Below are positions 34,211-43,029 of a stretch of DNA of 43,096 nucleotides, in pieces. The notes under the pieces were generated by a model. That model searched no databases, had not been told where the DNA came from, and saw nothing but the letters and a program-made list of their open reading frames with translations. Where the stretch lies: the NCBI GenBank assembly GCA_049611805.1, contig JBMZAX010000015.1:1-43096 (forward strand). Direction: 5' to 3'. The stretch comes from UBA7378 sp049611805 (lineage in GTDB: Bacteria; Pseudomonadota; Alphaproteobacteria; RS24). Every line of letters starts with the position of its first letter. Within the stretch, counting starts at the first letter, position 1. Both the position numbers and the translations under genes were made by a program.

Positions 34211-34623
34211 GAAACGGCGCAGGCCGCGCGGCGCACATGCCGCCGATAAAGCCATGGCGCAAGCACATGGTCGTAAACCGGCACGGCGATCGCGCGCACG
34301 GGCGGCAGGGCAACAAGGCGCGCCAGCGGGTTAAAGCCCGGCACCTCGGCCCAGAGGTGGATAAACGCATCGACGCCGCTATACCAAATATCATTTTTGC
34401 GAATATGCAGGCGGGCCAGCATGTCGTCGCGCGATGTGCCGTCGGGCGCATCCGTCGGCATCTCGGCAGATGAAATATCGCAATAGCTGACATTCATGCG
34501 CCCATGGGCCTGCGTGCGGCGGCGATAAAGCGCCACTTCCGGCGCGCAGATGTTGCACGCGCCGTTGAAATAAACGGTCAGTTCGGGGGTGTCGTTTGAG
34601 GGGTTATCAGCCATGCGGGTCAT
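34207..34623 (-). CDS. DCC-family (DUF393) thiol-disulfide oxidoreductase-like protein
   Basis: A 138-residue protein with VYFNGACNICAPEVALYRR near the N-terminus. The Cys23-x-x-Cys26 pair matches the DCC family's DGxCxxC, with Asn in place of the usual Asp. YCDISS, DMLARLHI and FIHLWAEVPGFNPLARLVALPPVRAI follow, as in DUF393. The C-terminal helix (YDHVLAPWLYRRH) is typical. The role is unknown beyond a thioredoxin-like fold. The ATG at 34623 overlaps the preceding gene's TGA (TGATG), indicating coupling. A second ATG at 34614 is possible. Confidence 0.8.
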   Translation of the reverse strand: MTRMADNPSNDTPELTVYFNGACNICAPEVALYRRRTQAHGRMNVSYCDISSAEMPTDAPDGTSRDDMLARLHIRKNDIWYSGVDAFIHLWAEVPGFNPLARLVALPPVRAIAVPVYDHVLAPWLYRRHVRRAACAVS

Positions 34624-34847
34624 CAGTTGAGGCCCGTGCTTTGCGGCGCGGGCCGGTTTTCGCGCATGGCTTCCAGATAGGCGATAATCAAGTCCCAGGC
34701 GGCCAGCGCCTCAACATCGCCCGCCGCGGCAAATTCGGCGGCGCGCAAAGTGGCAACAATCTCGGCATCATCGCCATATTGCTGCACCAGTGCAGCCGCC
34801 GCAGCCGCGACAGCAGCTTCTTCGGAATTATCAGAACCTTGCGTCAT
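34623..34847 (-). CDS. Small alanine-rich hypothetical protein
   Basis: A 74-residue acidic protein from ATG 34847. It has an Ala-rich helix (about 8-25, EEAAVAAAAAALVQQYG), then a second helical part with AAWDLIIAYLEAM. No motif that I recognise. The frame stays open upstream to 34931, but that part has no natural start signal. The stop overlaps the DCC-family start, so the two form a small operon. It may be a subunit or regulator of that protein; this is inference from position only. The gap 34848-35031 holds no gene. Its revcomp has G-rich runs that might serve to end the VCBS gene transcript, but no clean hairpin plus T-run is visible. Confidence 0.55.
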   Translation of the reverse strand: MTQGSDNSEEAAVAAAAAALVQQYGDDAEIVATLRAAEFAAAGDVEALAAWDLIIAYLEAMRENRPAPQSTGLN

Positions 34848-35031
34848 GCGGAGAATATAAGCCCATCCCCGCGCGCGGCAAATGCGGTGAATTGACCGCC
34901 TATCATGCGGGCACCCTCCCGCGTTTTTCACGGGGTTACGGGCTCAAACCCCCAACAAGGACAAGGGCAAGGGTAAAGGCCGCAAGGATAAGGGCCGAGT
35001 TTCCCCTGCCCTTCACCCTCCGGTGGTGGTG

Positions 35032-36525
35032 TTAAACGATGTCGAATTGTGTGGGATTGCCTAAAGCAGTGACATCCTCCAGCACCATCAGCACATAATC
35101 ATCGCCTATGTCAGCTGTGCCATTGGTATGATAGATTACCGTGTCATTGATGGCGGCATCATTGGTTGACGAACCGGCGGCGGTGGACAAAGCACTTTTA
35201 TCTTCCTGCACCCAGCGCGCAATGGCATTGCCGCCACCGTCCAAGAGGGCGGTGGATTCGGGATTGACGGTGTAGGTTTCACCTGACGGAGACTCGAACC
35301 GAACTCTATCCGTTTCACCGCGACCAGTAGCGGCATAATCGGTTACGACATCGTAATCATCCGGGTCGGCACCTTCAGCAGGTTTGGCAATATCAAGCCG
35401 CACAGTAAATTTGTCCTTGCCACCTGCACCGCTCATAAGATTGATTTTACCTGCATCGCCCTCCAGCGTGTCCGCGCCGCTTGTGCCGGTTACTGTATTG
35501 AGCGTGGGCCCTGCGGGGGCATCCGTTGCACCGTTAATGGTGATGGTGATGGTGGCATCGACCGTGTCGGTGCCGTCAGTCACCGAAACCGTGATGGTGT
35601 CGGTATCGCTCTCACCGTCATTGAGGTCGTTCACGTCAGTGTCGCTATTGTCGAGCGCATATTGCCATGTGCTGCCACTGGTGAAGGTCAGCGTACCATG
35701 GTCGCCCTGCGTCTTGACGCTCCAACTCAGCCCGTCGCCGTCGGCATCGGTCGCCGTCAGGGTTCCGGTAACGGTGTTCGGGTCAGCGTCTTCCGTTATC
35801 GTGCCCGTATTGCCGCTATCGGCAATCTCCGGCGGATTATTCGGCTCATCGGCACCATTAATGGTGATGGTGATGTCAACGTCTTTGTCGTTAAAGCCAT
35901 CATTGACCGTGATGGTGACCGTATCGGTTTCGGTTTGCCCGTTATTCAGCGCCTGAATGGTGGCGTTGTCATTGTCGAGCATATATTGCCATGTGCTGCC
36001 ACTGGTGAAACTCAACGTGCCGTAAGTGCCTTGCGTTTTGACCGTGTAGGTCAAAGTGTCATCTTCCGCATCGCTTATATCAAGCGTGCCGGAGATGACC
36101 GCATTGGCCGAACCGCCGGAGAGGTCGCCGGCAAAGGGGCTCTTGAGGCGGTCCGCCTCCAGACCTGTCAGGACGGCTCCCACCGGATTCAACAAGGCCA
36201 CCTCGGTGGCATCATAACCGGAAGTATTGTCACCGTTGAACACATCCCGAATATAATTCGGTACGGTGCTTTCAAGACCGCCATTGAGTCCGAGCCTGAG
36301 AACATTGTTTTCCACAGTAATGCGGTAGCCGAAGGCAAAGTACACCTCAACGCCATATTTGTTGCTTTCTGCGCCCGGATCCTCGGCGATAAAGCTGATG
36401 CCTTGAATGTTTGCATAAGCATGGGCGCCCGCATCCTCGGTGAATGCCACCCTCACATCGGAAGTGTTCTGCACCTCCGGTGCCATGTTTTCCGCAACCG
36501 CGCCATAGCCGACAGCACACCACAA
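35032..36525 (-). CDS. VCBS/cadherin-like repeat protein with RTX-type C-terminus; start unclear
   Basis: 497 residues from TTG 36525, the only conventional start near the 5' end. The first clean ATG is codon 14. An N-terminal domain (about 15-120) precedes two VCBS/Ig-like repeats of about 100 residues. Each contains a QG-x-YGTL/HGTL-TFTSGSTWQY-x-LDN core and ends in TVTITVNDG or TITVSVTDG-type strands. TSGADTLEGDAG and LMSGAGGKDKF follow, reminiscent of RTX/T1SS targets, then an acidic tail ending in hydrophobic FDIV. Acidic, Ca-binding-like and probably secreted or cell-surface. The frame is open 25 codons upstream of the TTG, with KK and then hydrophobic residues ending AVA, like a signal peptide, but with no ATG/GTG/TTG. 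The gene may have lost its start or use a rare codon. Confidence 0.75.
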   Translation of the reverse strand: MWCAVGYGAVAENMAPEVQNTSDVRVAFTEDAGAHAYANIQGISFIAEDPGAESNKYGVEVYFAFGYRITVENNVLRLGLNGGLESTVPNYIRDVFNGDNTSGYDATEVALLNPVGAVLTGLEADRLKSPFAGDLSGGSANAVISGTLDISDAEDDTLTYTVKTQGTYGTLSFTSGSTWQYMLDNDNATIQALNNGQTETDTVTITVNDGFNDKDVDITITINGADEPNNPPEIADSGNTGTITEDADPNTVTGTLTATDADGDGLSWSVKTQGDHGTLTFTSGSTWQYALDNSDTDVNDLNDGESDTDTITVSVTDGTDTVDATITITINGATDAPAGPTLNTVTGTSGADTLEGDAGKINLMSGAGGKDKFTVRLDIAKPAEGADPDDYDVVTDYAATGRGETDRVRFESPSGETYTVNPESTALLDGGGNAIARWVQEDKSALSTAAGSSTNDAAINDTVIYHTNGTADIGDDYVLMVLEDVTALGNPTQFDIV

Positions 36526-36603
36526 AAACGCAAAAATACCCGAAAAAATCTCAAGCAGGCCCCAAACAGACCCGCTTTTTTTATTTGTTGTTTTGACCCT
36601 CTA

Positions 36604-36706
36604 ATCCTAGCAAAGGAAACGCACTAGGCAAGAAAAAACAGTGCGGTTTTGCGCTATTCCACCGTAGCAAAGGGACGGTGTAGGGGTGCATTAAAAAACA
36701 CTGACC
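36604..36706. repeat. Imperfect tandem repeat before recombinase-HTH remnant
   Basis: TAGCAAAGG at 36608 recurs as TAGCAAAGGG at 36665. In each copy, about 23 bases later, an A-rich AAAAAACA-x-TG block follows (36631-36642 and 36691-36702). The two units are about 57-60 bases apart and only partly similar. The first also contains CCTAG...CTAGG. They lie between the VCBS gene start and the HTH ORF, and overlap the beginning of the latter. Confidence 0.4.
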
Positions 36707-37035
36707 TAACCTTCAACTTTGCAATTACCTACCGTTCCCCTGCCCTTACAGGCAGTTATTACTCCGACTATCAACTGTTCCTCTATCAGACTATCTCAGA
36801 GCATAGAGAGCAAGGCATGACCTTTGATGCCATTGCTGACTGGTTGAACAAGGAAGGATACCTGACAGTGCGTGGCAAAAAGTTCAGAGGTGCGCACGTC
36901 CACTCAATCTTGAAAAAGAGATTAGCAAAGGAAGAGATACTGAACCGAGAGTATCCGCCGATGTGGTCAGACTTCAGTATGGAGGTTGTCGATAAGACCA
37001 TTTTGATGAGTGATTTTGGAATTCTAGAGGGATGA
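36649..37035 (+). CDS. Recombinase-type HTH protein, probably N-terminally truncated
   Basis: A 128-residue frame from TTG 36649 with no ATG before codon 57. The conserved-looking part starts near YYSDYQLFLYQTISEHREQG and continues with IADWLNKEGYLTVRGKKF and GAHVHSILKKRLAKEE. This is the helix-turn-helix pattern of the recombinase domain of large serine recombinases (IAxxLNxxGxxTxRGxxW). No serine catalytic domain is present. Similar short stand-alone proteins exist, so it may be a functional DNA-binding protein or a recombinase relic. The first about 35 residues read through repeat DNA and look non-coding, which favours a remnant. AT-rich context. Confidence 0.55.
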   Translation: MRYSTVAKGRCRGALKNTDLTFNFAITYRSPALTGSYYSDYQLFLYQTISEHREQGMTFDAIADWLNKEGYLTVRGKKFRGAHVHSILKKRLAKEEILNREYPPMWSDFSMEVVDKTILMSDFGILEG

Positions 37036-37117
37036 TATGAATTTACTAACGCTAACTGACGTAGATGTCTCACATTTGTTCTTTCGGCAAGATTACTTTC
37101 TTAGAAGCGTTGTGCCA

Positions 37118-37351
37118 CTAGTCCCAATTGAAAATCCACCCACCCGACATTGATTTAGTACTTCTACTAATCACCATCAACGAAGTTGAGGGCGAACTCT
37201 TTTTTTTATATCGTATCTCGTATTCTGATAAACCTCGCGATTTTACACCCACGATCTCATGATCTTCTGGAACGATGATGGTTGGCGGGTTAAGTTTATT
37301 GTGTGCACGTTTTGCTAGATATCCTGCCGCAATAAAATCAAGAATACCCAT
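37118..37351 (-). CDS. Hypothetical small protein
   Basis: A 77-residue frame from ATG 37351 with a short hydrophobic start (GILDFIAAGYLAKRA), IIVPEDHEIVGVKSRG, a YEIRYKKK segment and a Ser/Lys-rich tail. I do not recognise it. No Shine-Dalgarno is evident, and a short plus-strand frame (37037-37153) overlaps its end. Low-confidence gene in the AT-rich patch before glmS. Confidence 0.35.
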   Translation of the reverse strand: MGILDFIAAGYLAKRAHNKLNPPTIIVPEDHEIVGVKSRGLSEYEIRYKKKSSPSTSLMVISRSTKSMSGGWIFNWD

Positions 37352-37436
37352 ATTCTACATCAAAAAAACTATAGAGAGCGCACGGCACACTATTTTTTGA
37401 TGACGCATCAACCAACAACTTTCGTTAATTTTATCA

Positions 37437-37625
37437 TCACTTGGTCAACATATCGACTAATTGACCATCTTTTGTAACTGCCCGAACCGCCCCACCGTGA
37501 CTGCCGTAAGTCCGCAAGCAAGATTCTAGTGCGTTCTTTATATCTGGATCAGTCATATCACCGCTTCTACCTGCATCACGCCAGTCACCAGAACTAGTCT
37601 TGTATTCAATCTTCACATATTTCAC
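37437..37625 (-). CDS. Hypothetical small protein, GTG start
   Basis: A 62-residue frame: KYVKIEYKTSSGDWRDAG, a middle with DPDIKNALESCLRTYG and a C-terminal AVRAVTKDGQLVDML. The GTG at 37625 is preceded by AGGTAAG at four to eight bases, a fair ribosome site. The alternation of strand, helix and strand looks like a compact small fold. No family recognised. It lies alone in an AT-rich region on the same strand as glmS but beyond its terminator. Confidence 0.45.
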   Translation of the reverse strand: MKYVKIEYKTSSGDWRDAGRSGDMTDPDIKNALESCLRTYGSHGGAVRAVTKDGQLVDMLTK

Positions 37626-37765
37626 TTTACTTACCTGTTTCTCATTTCATTTTTTTTAAACCATAAATCCGAAAATAATTTGAGGTCAATATTTTCATTT
37701 TACTAACGCAATGATGCAGAGACACCTAAACTAGGTGACTATTATATGAGGTTAGACAGAATATC

Positions 37766-37810
37766 AAAAAAACATCCTTACAGAAACATCTACCTAGTCA
37801 TTCTGTAAGG
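37766..37810 (-). terminator. Intrinsic terminator of glmS
   Basis: CCTTACAGAA (37776-37785) is the exact complement of TTCTGTAAGG (37801-37810): a 10-bp stem with a 15-base loop, 27 bases after the glmS stop. Read on the minus strand, the stem is followed by ATG and a T7 run (37772-37766). The stem has low GC but the shape is standard. The gap 37626-37765 upstream holds another small inverted repeat (CACCTA-AAC-TAGGTG, near 37721-37736) and no gene. Confidence 0.75.
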
Positions 37811-37836
37811 AAAATTTATATAATAAATTCAGATAA

Positions 37837-39660
37837 TTATTCTACAGTGACCGATTTTGCCAGATTTCGCGGCTGGTCAACATCCGTGCCCTTGGCCACC
37901 GCCGCATGGTAAGCCAGAAGCTGCAATGGCAGGGCATAAAGCATGGGCGCGATGAAGGCATCCATCTCCGGCATGGCAATGCTCGCCATGCACCCCTCAC
38001 CCGCCGCGGCCACCCCGTTTTGGCTGGCAAATAGGACGATATTGCCGCCGCGCGCCATGACTTCCTGCATATTCGACACGGTTTTTTCAAACAAGGCATC
38101 ATCGGGCGCGATCACGATAACGGGCATGTTTTCATCGACCAGCGCAATCGAGCCGTGTTTCAACTCTCCGGCGGCAAAACCCTCGGCGTGGATGTAGGAG
38201 ATTTCCTTCAGTTTCAGCGCGCCTTCAAGCGCCAGCGGATACATGGTCGCGCGCCCGATAAACAGCGCGCTGGTGGCGATGCTCACCTGCTTGGCAAGCT
38301 CTTCAATCTCGGCCTCGCAATCCAGCACCGAGTTGGCAAGCCGCGGCGTGGACAGCAACAAGTCAACCAGCCGCGCTTCTTCATCTGCACCCAATGTCTG
38401 TTGCGCGCGACCCAGGCTGATGGCGAAAGCGGCCAACGCCCCAAGCTGGGCGGTAAAGGCTTTGGTTGAGGCGACACCGATTTCGGGGCCGGCATAGGTT
38501 GGCAGCGTGACATCCACCTCGCGGGTGATGGAACTGTCGGGCACATTGACGATGCCCATGGTTTTCAGCCCGTGCGCCTTGCAATGATTGAGGGCGGCCA
38601 GCGTGTCTGCCGTCTCGCCCGATTGCGACACGAATATCGCCAGACATTCCGGATCGAGCGGGGCTTCGCTGTAGCGAAATTCGGATGCGATATCGACACT
38701 GGCCGGAATGCCGGCATAGCGTTCGATCCAGTTTTTGCCGACCAGTCCGGCGAAATAGGCCGTGCCGCAAGCGACCAGAATGACGCGCTTGACGGAGGCC
38801 AGATCAACATTATTTTCCGGCAGGGTGACACAGCGGTTTTCCGGATCGACATATTGCCCGAAAGTGCGCGACAACACCTCCGGCTGCTCGTGAATTTCCT
38901 TGCTCATAAAGTGCCGGTAATTGCCCTTGTCCACCATGGCGGACGCGGCATCAACCACCACCTGTTCGCGCGTGACACCCGACCCGTCAGCGGCAAAAAT
39001 CTCCGCACCCGTATCGGAAACAACCGCCCAGTCGCCATCATCGAGATAGGCAATGCGATTGGCAAACGGCGCGAGTGCGAAAGCGTCGGAACCGATGAAC
39101 ATTTCGCCGTTTCCGTAGCCCACCGCCAACGGACTGCCATTGCGCGCGATAATCATGCGGTTTTCCAGCCCCTCGACAATCAGCGCGATGGCATAAGTGC
39201 CGTCAAGCGCGGCGAAAGTGGTCGCGGCGGCCGCCAGTACATCATCTTTGGCTTTCAGATTTTGCGAAAACAAATGCGCGATAACTTCCGTATCCGTGTC
39301 GGAGGTGAATTCCGCACCATCCGCCACCAATTGCTGTTTGAGGTCGCGGTAATTTTCGATAATGCCATTATGCACGACCGCAACTTTTTCCGATTGATGC
39401 GGGTGTGCATTGGCCTCAATCGCCGGCCCATGCGTCGCCCATCTTGTATGGCCGATGCCGACACACCCCGACAGCGGCGCGGCCTCAAGTTCGCGGGCCA
39501 GAGCCTCCAGCTTGCCTTCGGCCCGGCGGCGGTGCAATTGCCCGTCGGTCAGCGTGGCGATGCCCGCACTGTCATAACCGCGATATTCGAGCCGCTTCAG
39601 CCCGTCAAAAATTGGGTCGGCGACAGGCTTGTCGCTGATGATACCGATAATGCCGCACAT
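37837..39660 (-). CDS. glmS: Glutamine--fructose-6-phosphate aminotransferase (isomerizing)
   Basis: A 607-residue enzyme of exact family length. Cys2 of MCGIIGI is the N-terminal nucleophile of the glutaminase domain (1-240, with GHTRWATHG and HNGIIENY). Two SIS domains follow (about 280-420 and 450-590, with SQSGETADT and EGALKLKEISYIHAEGFAAGELKHG). The protein ends DQPRNLAKSVTVE. It makes glucosamine-6-phosphate for peptidoglycan and lipid A. glmU is three bases upstream, so the two form an operon. No glmS ribozyme-like sequence is visible. A terminator follows. Confidence 0.97.
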   Translation of the reverse strand: MCGIIGIISDKPVADPIFDGLKRLEYRGYDSAGIATLTDGQLHRRRAEGKLEALARELEAAPLSGCVGIGHTRWATHGPAIEANAHPHQSEKVAVVHNGIIENYRDLKQQLVADGAEFTSDTDTEVIAHLFSQNLKAKDDVLAAAATTFAALDGTYAIALIVEGLENRMIIARNGSPLAVGYGNGEMFIGSDAFALAPFANRIAYLDDGDWAVVSDTGAEIFAADGSGVTREQVVVDAASAMVDKGNYRHFMSKEIHEQPEVLSRTFGQYVDPENRCVTLPENNVDLASVKRVILVACGTAYFAGLVGKNWIERYAGIPASVDIASEFRYSEAPLDPECLAIFVSQSGETADTLAALNHCKAHGLKTMGIVNVPDSSITREVDVTLPTYAGPEIGVASTKAFTAQLGALAAFAISLGRAQQTLGADEEARLVDLLLSTPRLANSVLDCEAEIEELAKQVSIATSALFIGRATMYPLALEGALKLKEISYIHAEGFAAGELKHGSIALVDENMPVIVIAPDDALFEKTVSNMQEVMARGGNIVLFASQNGVAAAGEGCMASIAMPEMDAFIAPMLYALPLQLLAYHAAVAKGTDVDQPRNLAKSVTVE

Positions 39661-39663
39661 GGA

Positions 39664-41019
39664 TCAGTCGGCCTCCTGATTTTTACGCCGGAAAGATTGC
39701 GCCCAGCCCTCGACATCGCGTCTTGGTGCGCGCGTCACCGCCAGACTGTCCGCCGACACATCGCCGGAAACCGCCGTGCCGGAACCCAGATACGCCCCCG
39801 CCCCTATCGTGACAGGCGCAATCAACGAGCTGTTCGAACCGATAAACGCACCGTCACCAATGCGCGTGATATGTTTTTTGAAGCCGTCATAATTACAAGT
39901 GATTGTGCCTGCCCCAACATTCACATTAATGCCCAGTTCGGCGTCACCGATATAAGACAGGTGATTGACCTTGCTGCCGTCGCCCAATCGGGCGTTTTTG
40001 GTTTCCACGAAATTGCCGATGCGCACCTCATCGCCCAGCACGGTGCCGGGGCGCAGGCGCGCAAACGGCCCGATGGTTGCGCGCGCGCCAATGCGCACAC
40101 CTTCCAGATGCGAAAATGCCTTGATGAGCGTGCCCGCGCTTATGTGTACACCGGGGCCGATTTTGACATGCGGCTCCAATGTCACATCGGCCTCGATTTG
40201 CGTATCATGGCTGAGATAAACCGTGTCAGGGTCTTGCATGCCAACACCGGCCTCAAGCATTTTTGCGCGCAGGCGCGCCTGCATGCGGGCCTCGGCGTGC
40301 GCCAGCCCTTTGCGGCTGTCGACACCCAATGTGTCATCCGTGTCGCCCAGCACCAGTTCCGTCGATCGGCCGGAGGCAACCGCGAGATGCACCAAATCGG
40401 GCAGATAATATTCGCCCTGTGCATTGTCATTTTGCAATTGCGGCAGCAATTCGTTCAACACGTCCGCGCGCACGCCCATTGCCCCGCCATTGCACAAACC
40501 TATGGCGCGTGTCGGCGCATCGGCATCTTTATATTCGACAATGCGCGAAGGCGCGCCTGCCTCCATGATGATGCGCCCGTAGGCTCCGGCCTCTTCGGGC
40601 TCAAACCCCAGCACGCAAACATCTGCCTCGGACGCCGCAAGCTGACGAAGAATATCGGGGCGCATAAGCGGCGTGTCGCCGAACATAATCACCACCCGCG
40701 CCACACCTTCGCAGGCCGACATGGCAGCGCGCACGGCGTCGCCCGTTCCGAGTTGGTTTTCCTGAATGCAGTTTGAGATGTCCGGTGCCTCGGTCAGCGC
40801 ATAGTCGCGCACGTCATTTTGGTCGGGTGCCGTGACCAGACAAAGACGGGACGCCCCGGCTTCCAGTGAAGCGGCAATGACATGGCCCAGCATTGGACGA
40901 CCGGCAATTTCATGCAGAACTTTCGGCACGGCGGAACGCATCCGCGTGCCCTTGCCGGCGGCCAGAATGACTATTGCGGTATCCGGTGCAGTATTTGGTG
41001 CAGTAGCTGTCTGGGACAT
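39664..41019 (-). CDS. glmU: Bifunctional UDP-GlcNAc pyrophosphorylase / GlcN-1-P acetyltransferase
   Basis: A 451-residue two-domain enzyme. The N-terminal nucleotidyltransferase (about 13-240) has LAAGKGTRMRSAVPKVLHE and GDTPLM. The C-terminal left-handed beta-helix (about 260-440) has hexapeptide repeats, including IGPFARLRPGTVLG, GNFVETKNARLG, KVNHLSYIGDAELG and NVGAGTITCNYDG. The catalytic His is the one in NHLSYIGD. It converts glucosamine-1-phosphate to UDP-GlcNAc, the next steps after GlmS. A possible promoter lies 37-65 bases upstream. Confidence 0.96.
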   Translation of the reverse strand: MSQTATAPNTAPDTAIVILAAGKGTRMRSAVPKVLHEIAGRPMLGHVIAASLEAGASRLCLVTAPDQNDVRDYALTEAPDISNCIQENQLGTGDAVRAAMSACEGVARVVIMFGDTPLMRPDILRQLAASEADVCVLGFEPEEAGAYGRIIMEAGAPSRIVEYKDADAPTRAIGLCNGGAMGVRADVLNELLPQLQNDNAQGEYYLPDLVHLAVASGRSTELVLGDTDDTLGVDSRKGLAHAEARMQARLRAKMLEAGVGMQDPDTVYLSHDTQIEADVTLEPHVKIGPGVHISAGTLIKAFSHLEGVRIGARATIGPFARLRPGTVLGDEVRIGNFVETKNARLGDGSKVNHLSYIGDAELGINVNVGAGTITCNYDGFKKHITRIGDGAFIGSNSSLIAPVTIGAGAYLGSGTAVSGDVSADSLAVTRAPRRDVEGWAQSFRRKNQEAD

Positions 41020-41055
41020 AACTGTTCCTTCGAAGCCCTTAATCCTCCTCTGTCT

Positions 41056-41084
41056 ATATCAGAGTCGGACAGAACCGAAATCAA
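41056..41084 (-). promoter_or_regulatory. Candidate promoter of glmU-glmS
   Basis: On the minus strand, TTGATT (41084-41079) and TGATAT (41061-41056) are 17 bases apart, just upstream of glmU in the 102-base gap after the acyl-CoA dehydrogenase gene. The -10 match is modest. Confidence 0.3.
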
Positions 41085-41121
41085 ACAGTTTTGCCAATTG
41101 TTACGCGCCGGGGCTGTGGCG

Positions 41122-42903
41122 TCAGCCGGCAAGTGCTTCCAGACCAATATCGTCGACAACATCATTGCCGGCCATCACCGAAGCCGCAAGACCGCCGCAC
41201 GCGGTCAGCATATTGGCTCCGAAGAAACGGATTGAGGAAAGTTTGCGATTGACGAAGGCCGGGTCGAGCGCCTCTTCATGCGTTGCGGCAAGCGCGCCCT
41301 TGGCAAGATAATGACCGCCCGCCGCCAGACCAAACAGGCGCAAATAGGGCGTGGCACCGGCCAGCGTATCCATCGGGCTGGATTTCGCGCGCTCCAACAA
41401 CCAGTCGGTTGCCGTTTCAAGTGCGCCAATGGCATCGCCCAGCTCACCTGCAACTTGTGCCAAAACCGGATGGTTGGACTGGCGACACATTTCCGCCGTT
41501 TCGCGCATTTCGCCAATATAGGCGCGCACCACCTCGCCATTGCCGAGTGGCAGTTTGCGGCCCACCAAATCAATGGCCTGAATGCCGTTTGTGCCTTCAT
41601 AAATCGTCAGAATGCGCGCGTCTCGAACATGCTGCGCCGCACCGGTTTCTTCAATAAAGCCCATGCCGCCATGCACCTGAACGCCAAGCGCGGCAACCTC
41701 ATTGGCAATGTCGGTGCTGAAGGCTTTTGATATCGGGGTCAGCAGGTCGTATTTGGCTTGCGCCGCAGCGTCACCGCTTGTGTGTGCGAGGTCAGCCATC
41801 ACCGCATTTTCATAGCAAATGCCGCGCGCCGCTTCCGTCATTGTGCGCATACTCATCAACATGCGCCGCACATCGGGGTGGTTGATAATGGCGACCGCCT
41901 CATTGTCATCCTTGCCCGCACCCGGTGCCCTGCCCTGTTTGCGCTCAACGGCATAAGCCAGCGCGTGTTGCGTTGCACGCTCGGCAACACCGACACCTTG
42001 CAGGCCGACATGCAGGCGCGCATTGTTCATCATGGTGAACATGCAGGCCATGCCGCGATTTTCCGCGCCGACAAGCCAGCCGACCGCGCCGTCATTTTCG
42101 CCGAAAGCCATAACGCATGTGGGGCTGGCATGAATGCCCAGCTTTTCTTCAAGCCCGATACAGGCGACGTCATTGCGCGTGCCCAATGAGCCGTCATCAT
42201 TGACCAGGAATTTCGGAACGAGAAAAAGCGATATGCCCTTCGTGCCTTCCGGCGCGCCCGGCGTTCGGGCGAGAACCAGATGCACGATATTGTCGGCCAT
42301 GTCGTGGTCGCCATAAGTAATGTAAATTTTGGTGCCGCGGATCAGGTAGCTGCCATCATCTTGCGGCGTGGCTTGCGCGCGAATATTGCCGACATCTGAA
42401 CCGGCATGGGGTTCGGTCAAATTCATCGTGGCCGACCATTCACCGGAAACGATTTTGCTCAAATATGTTTCCTTTTGTTCGTCCGAAGCATGCGCCGCCA
42501 ATGCTTCCATGCCGCCATTGGACAACATCGGGCAAAGCTGGAAGCCGATATTTGAATTCATCATTTCGGTCACGGCATTTGACAGTGCAAGCGGAAGCCC
42601 CTGCCCGCCATAATCTGTCGGTGCGGCAAGCGTCGACCAGCCGCTTTCAACATATTTGGCATAGGCCTGCTTGAAGCTTTCGGGAAGTTTTACGCCATCA
42701 TCTTCAAGGCGCGCACCGGTCTGGTCGCCTTCCCAGCTCAACGGGGCGACAATATTATCGGCAAATTTGGCGGCTTCATCGAGAATGGCATCCACCAAAT
42801 CATCGGACAAATCCGGATAAGCCCCCGATTGCACGAGCCGGTCAAAGCCGGCCTCATGATTGAGGGTGAAAACAATATCGTTAACAGGCGCTTTATAAGT
42901 CAT
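41122..42903 (-). CDS. Acyl-CoA dehydrogenase, DmdC-like
   Basis: A 593-residue flavoprotein of the long ACAD type. It has a short N-terminal extension (MTYKAPVNDIVFTLNHE), helical domain, FAD/substrate region with TMNLTEPHAGSDVG and TKIYITYGDHDM, C-terminal helical domain with GVQVHGGMGFIEETGAAQH and IYEGTNGIQAIDLVGRK (the catalytic-base Glu region), and an extra C-terminal domain (about 470-593). This architecture is that of 3-methylmercaptopropionyl-CoA dehydrogenase (DmdC) and related FadE proteins, so the substrate may be MMPA-CoA or a medium/long acyl-CoA. ATG 42903 has GGAG six bases upstream. Divergent from a crotonase gene. Confidence 0.88.
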   Translation of the reverse strand: MTYKAPVNDIVFTLNHEAGFDRLVQSGAYPDLSDDLVDAILDEAAKFADNIVAPLSWEGDQTGARLEDDGVKLPESFKQAYAKYVESGWSTLAAPTDYGGQGLPLALSNAVTEMMNSNIGFQLCPMLSNGGMEALAAHASDEQKETYLSKIVSGEWSATMNLTEPHAGSDVGNIRAQATPQDDGSYLIRGTKIYITYGDHDMADNIVHLVLARTPGAPEGTKGISLFLVPKFLVNDDGSLGTRNDVACIGLEEKLGIHASPTCVMAFGENDGAVGWLVGAENRGMACMFTMMNNARLHVGLQGVGVAERATQHALAYAVERKQGRAPGAGKDDNEAVAIINHPDVRRMLMSMRTMTEAARGICYENAVMADLAHTSGDAAAQAKYDLLTPISKAFSTDIANEVAALGVQVHGGMGFIEETGAAQHVRDARILTIYEGTNGIQAIDLVGRKLPLGNGEVVRAYIGEMRETAEMCRQSNHPVLAQVAGELGDAIGALETATDWLLERAKSSPMDTLAGATPYLRLFGLAAGGHYLAKGALAATHEEALDPAFVNRKLSSIRFFGANMLTACGGLAASVMAGNDVVDDIGLEALAG

Positions 42904-43029
42904 GAACCACTCCAATTTCCGGCATTTATACCCTGCATCGCCGCAAATTCCCTTGCGTCAAAACATCCTACCGCAACGCGCGCGCATCCGCTAGCATGAC
43001 ACTCAATTAACCATGAGGAGAGAACGTCC

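Noticed and set aside
37037..37153. 38-codon plus-strand frame after the recombinase-HTH ORF
   Set aside because: It follows a TGA by one base but has no clear ribosome site or recognisable sequence and overlaps the end of a minus-strand frame. Too weak to call.
38572..40776. 734-codon plus-strand open frame across glmS and glmU
   Set aside because: It runs antisense through two certain genes and has no recognisable domain.
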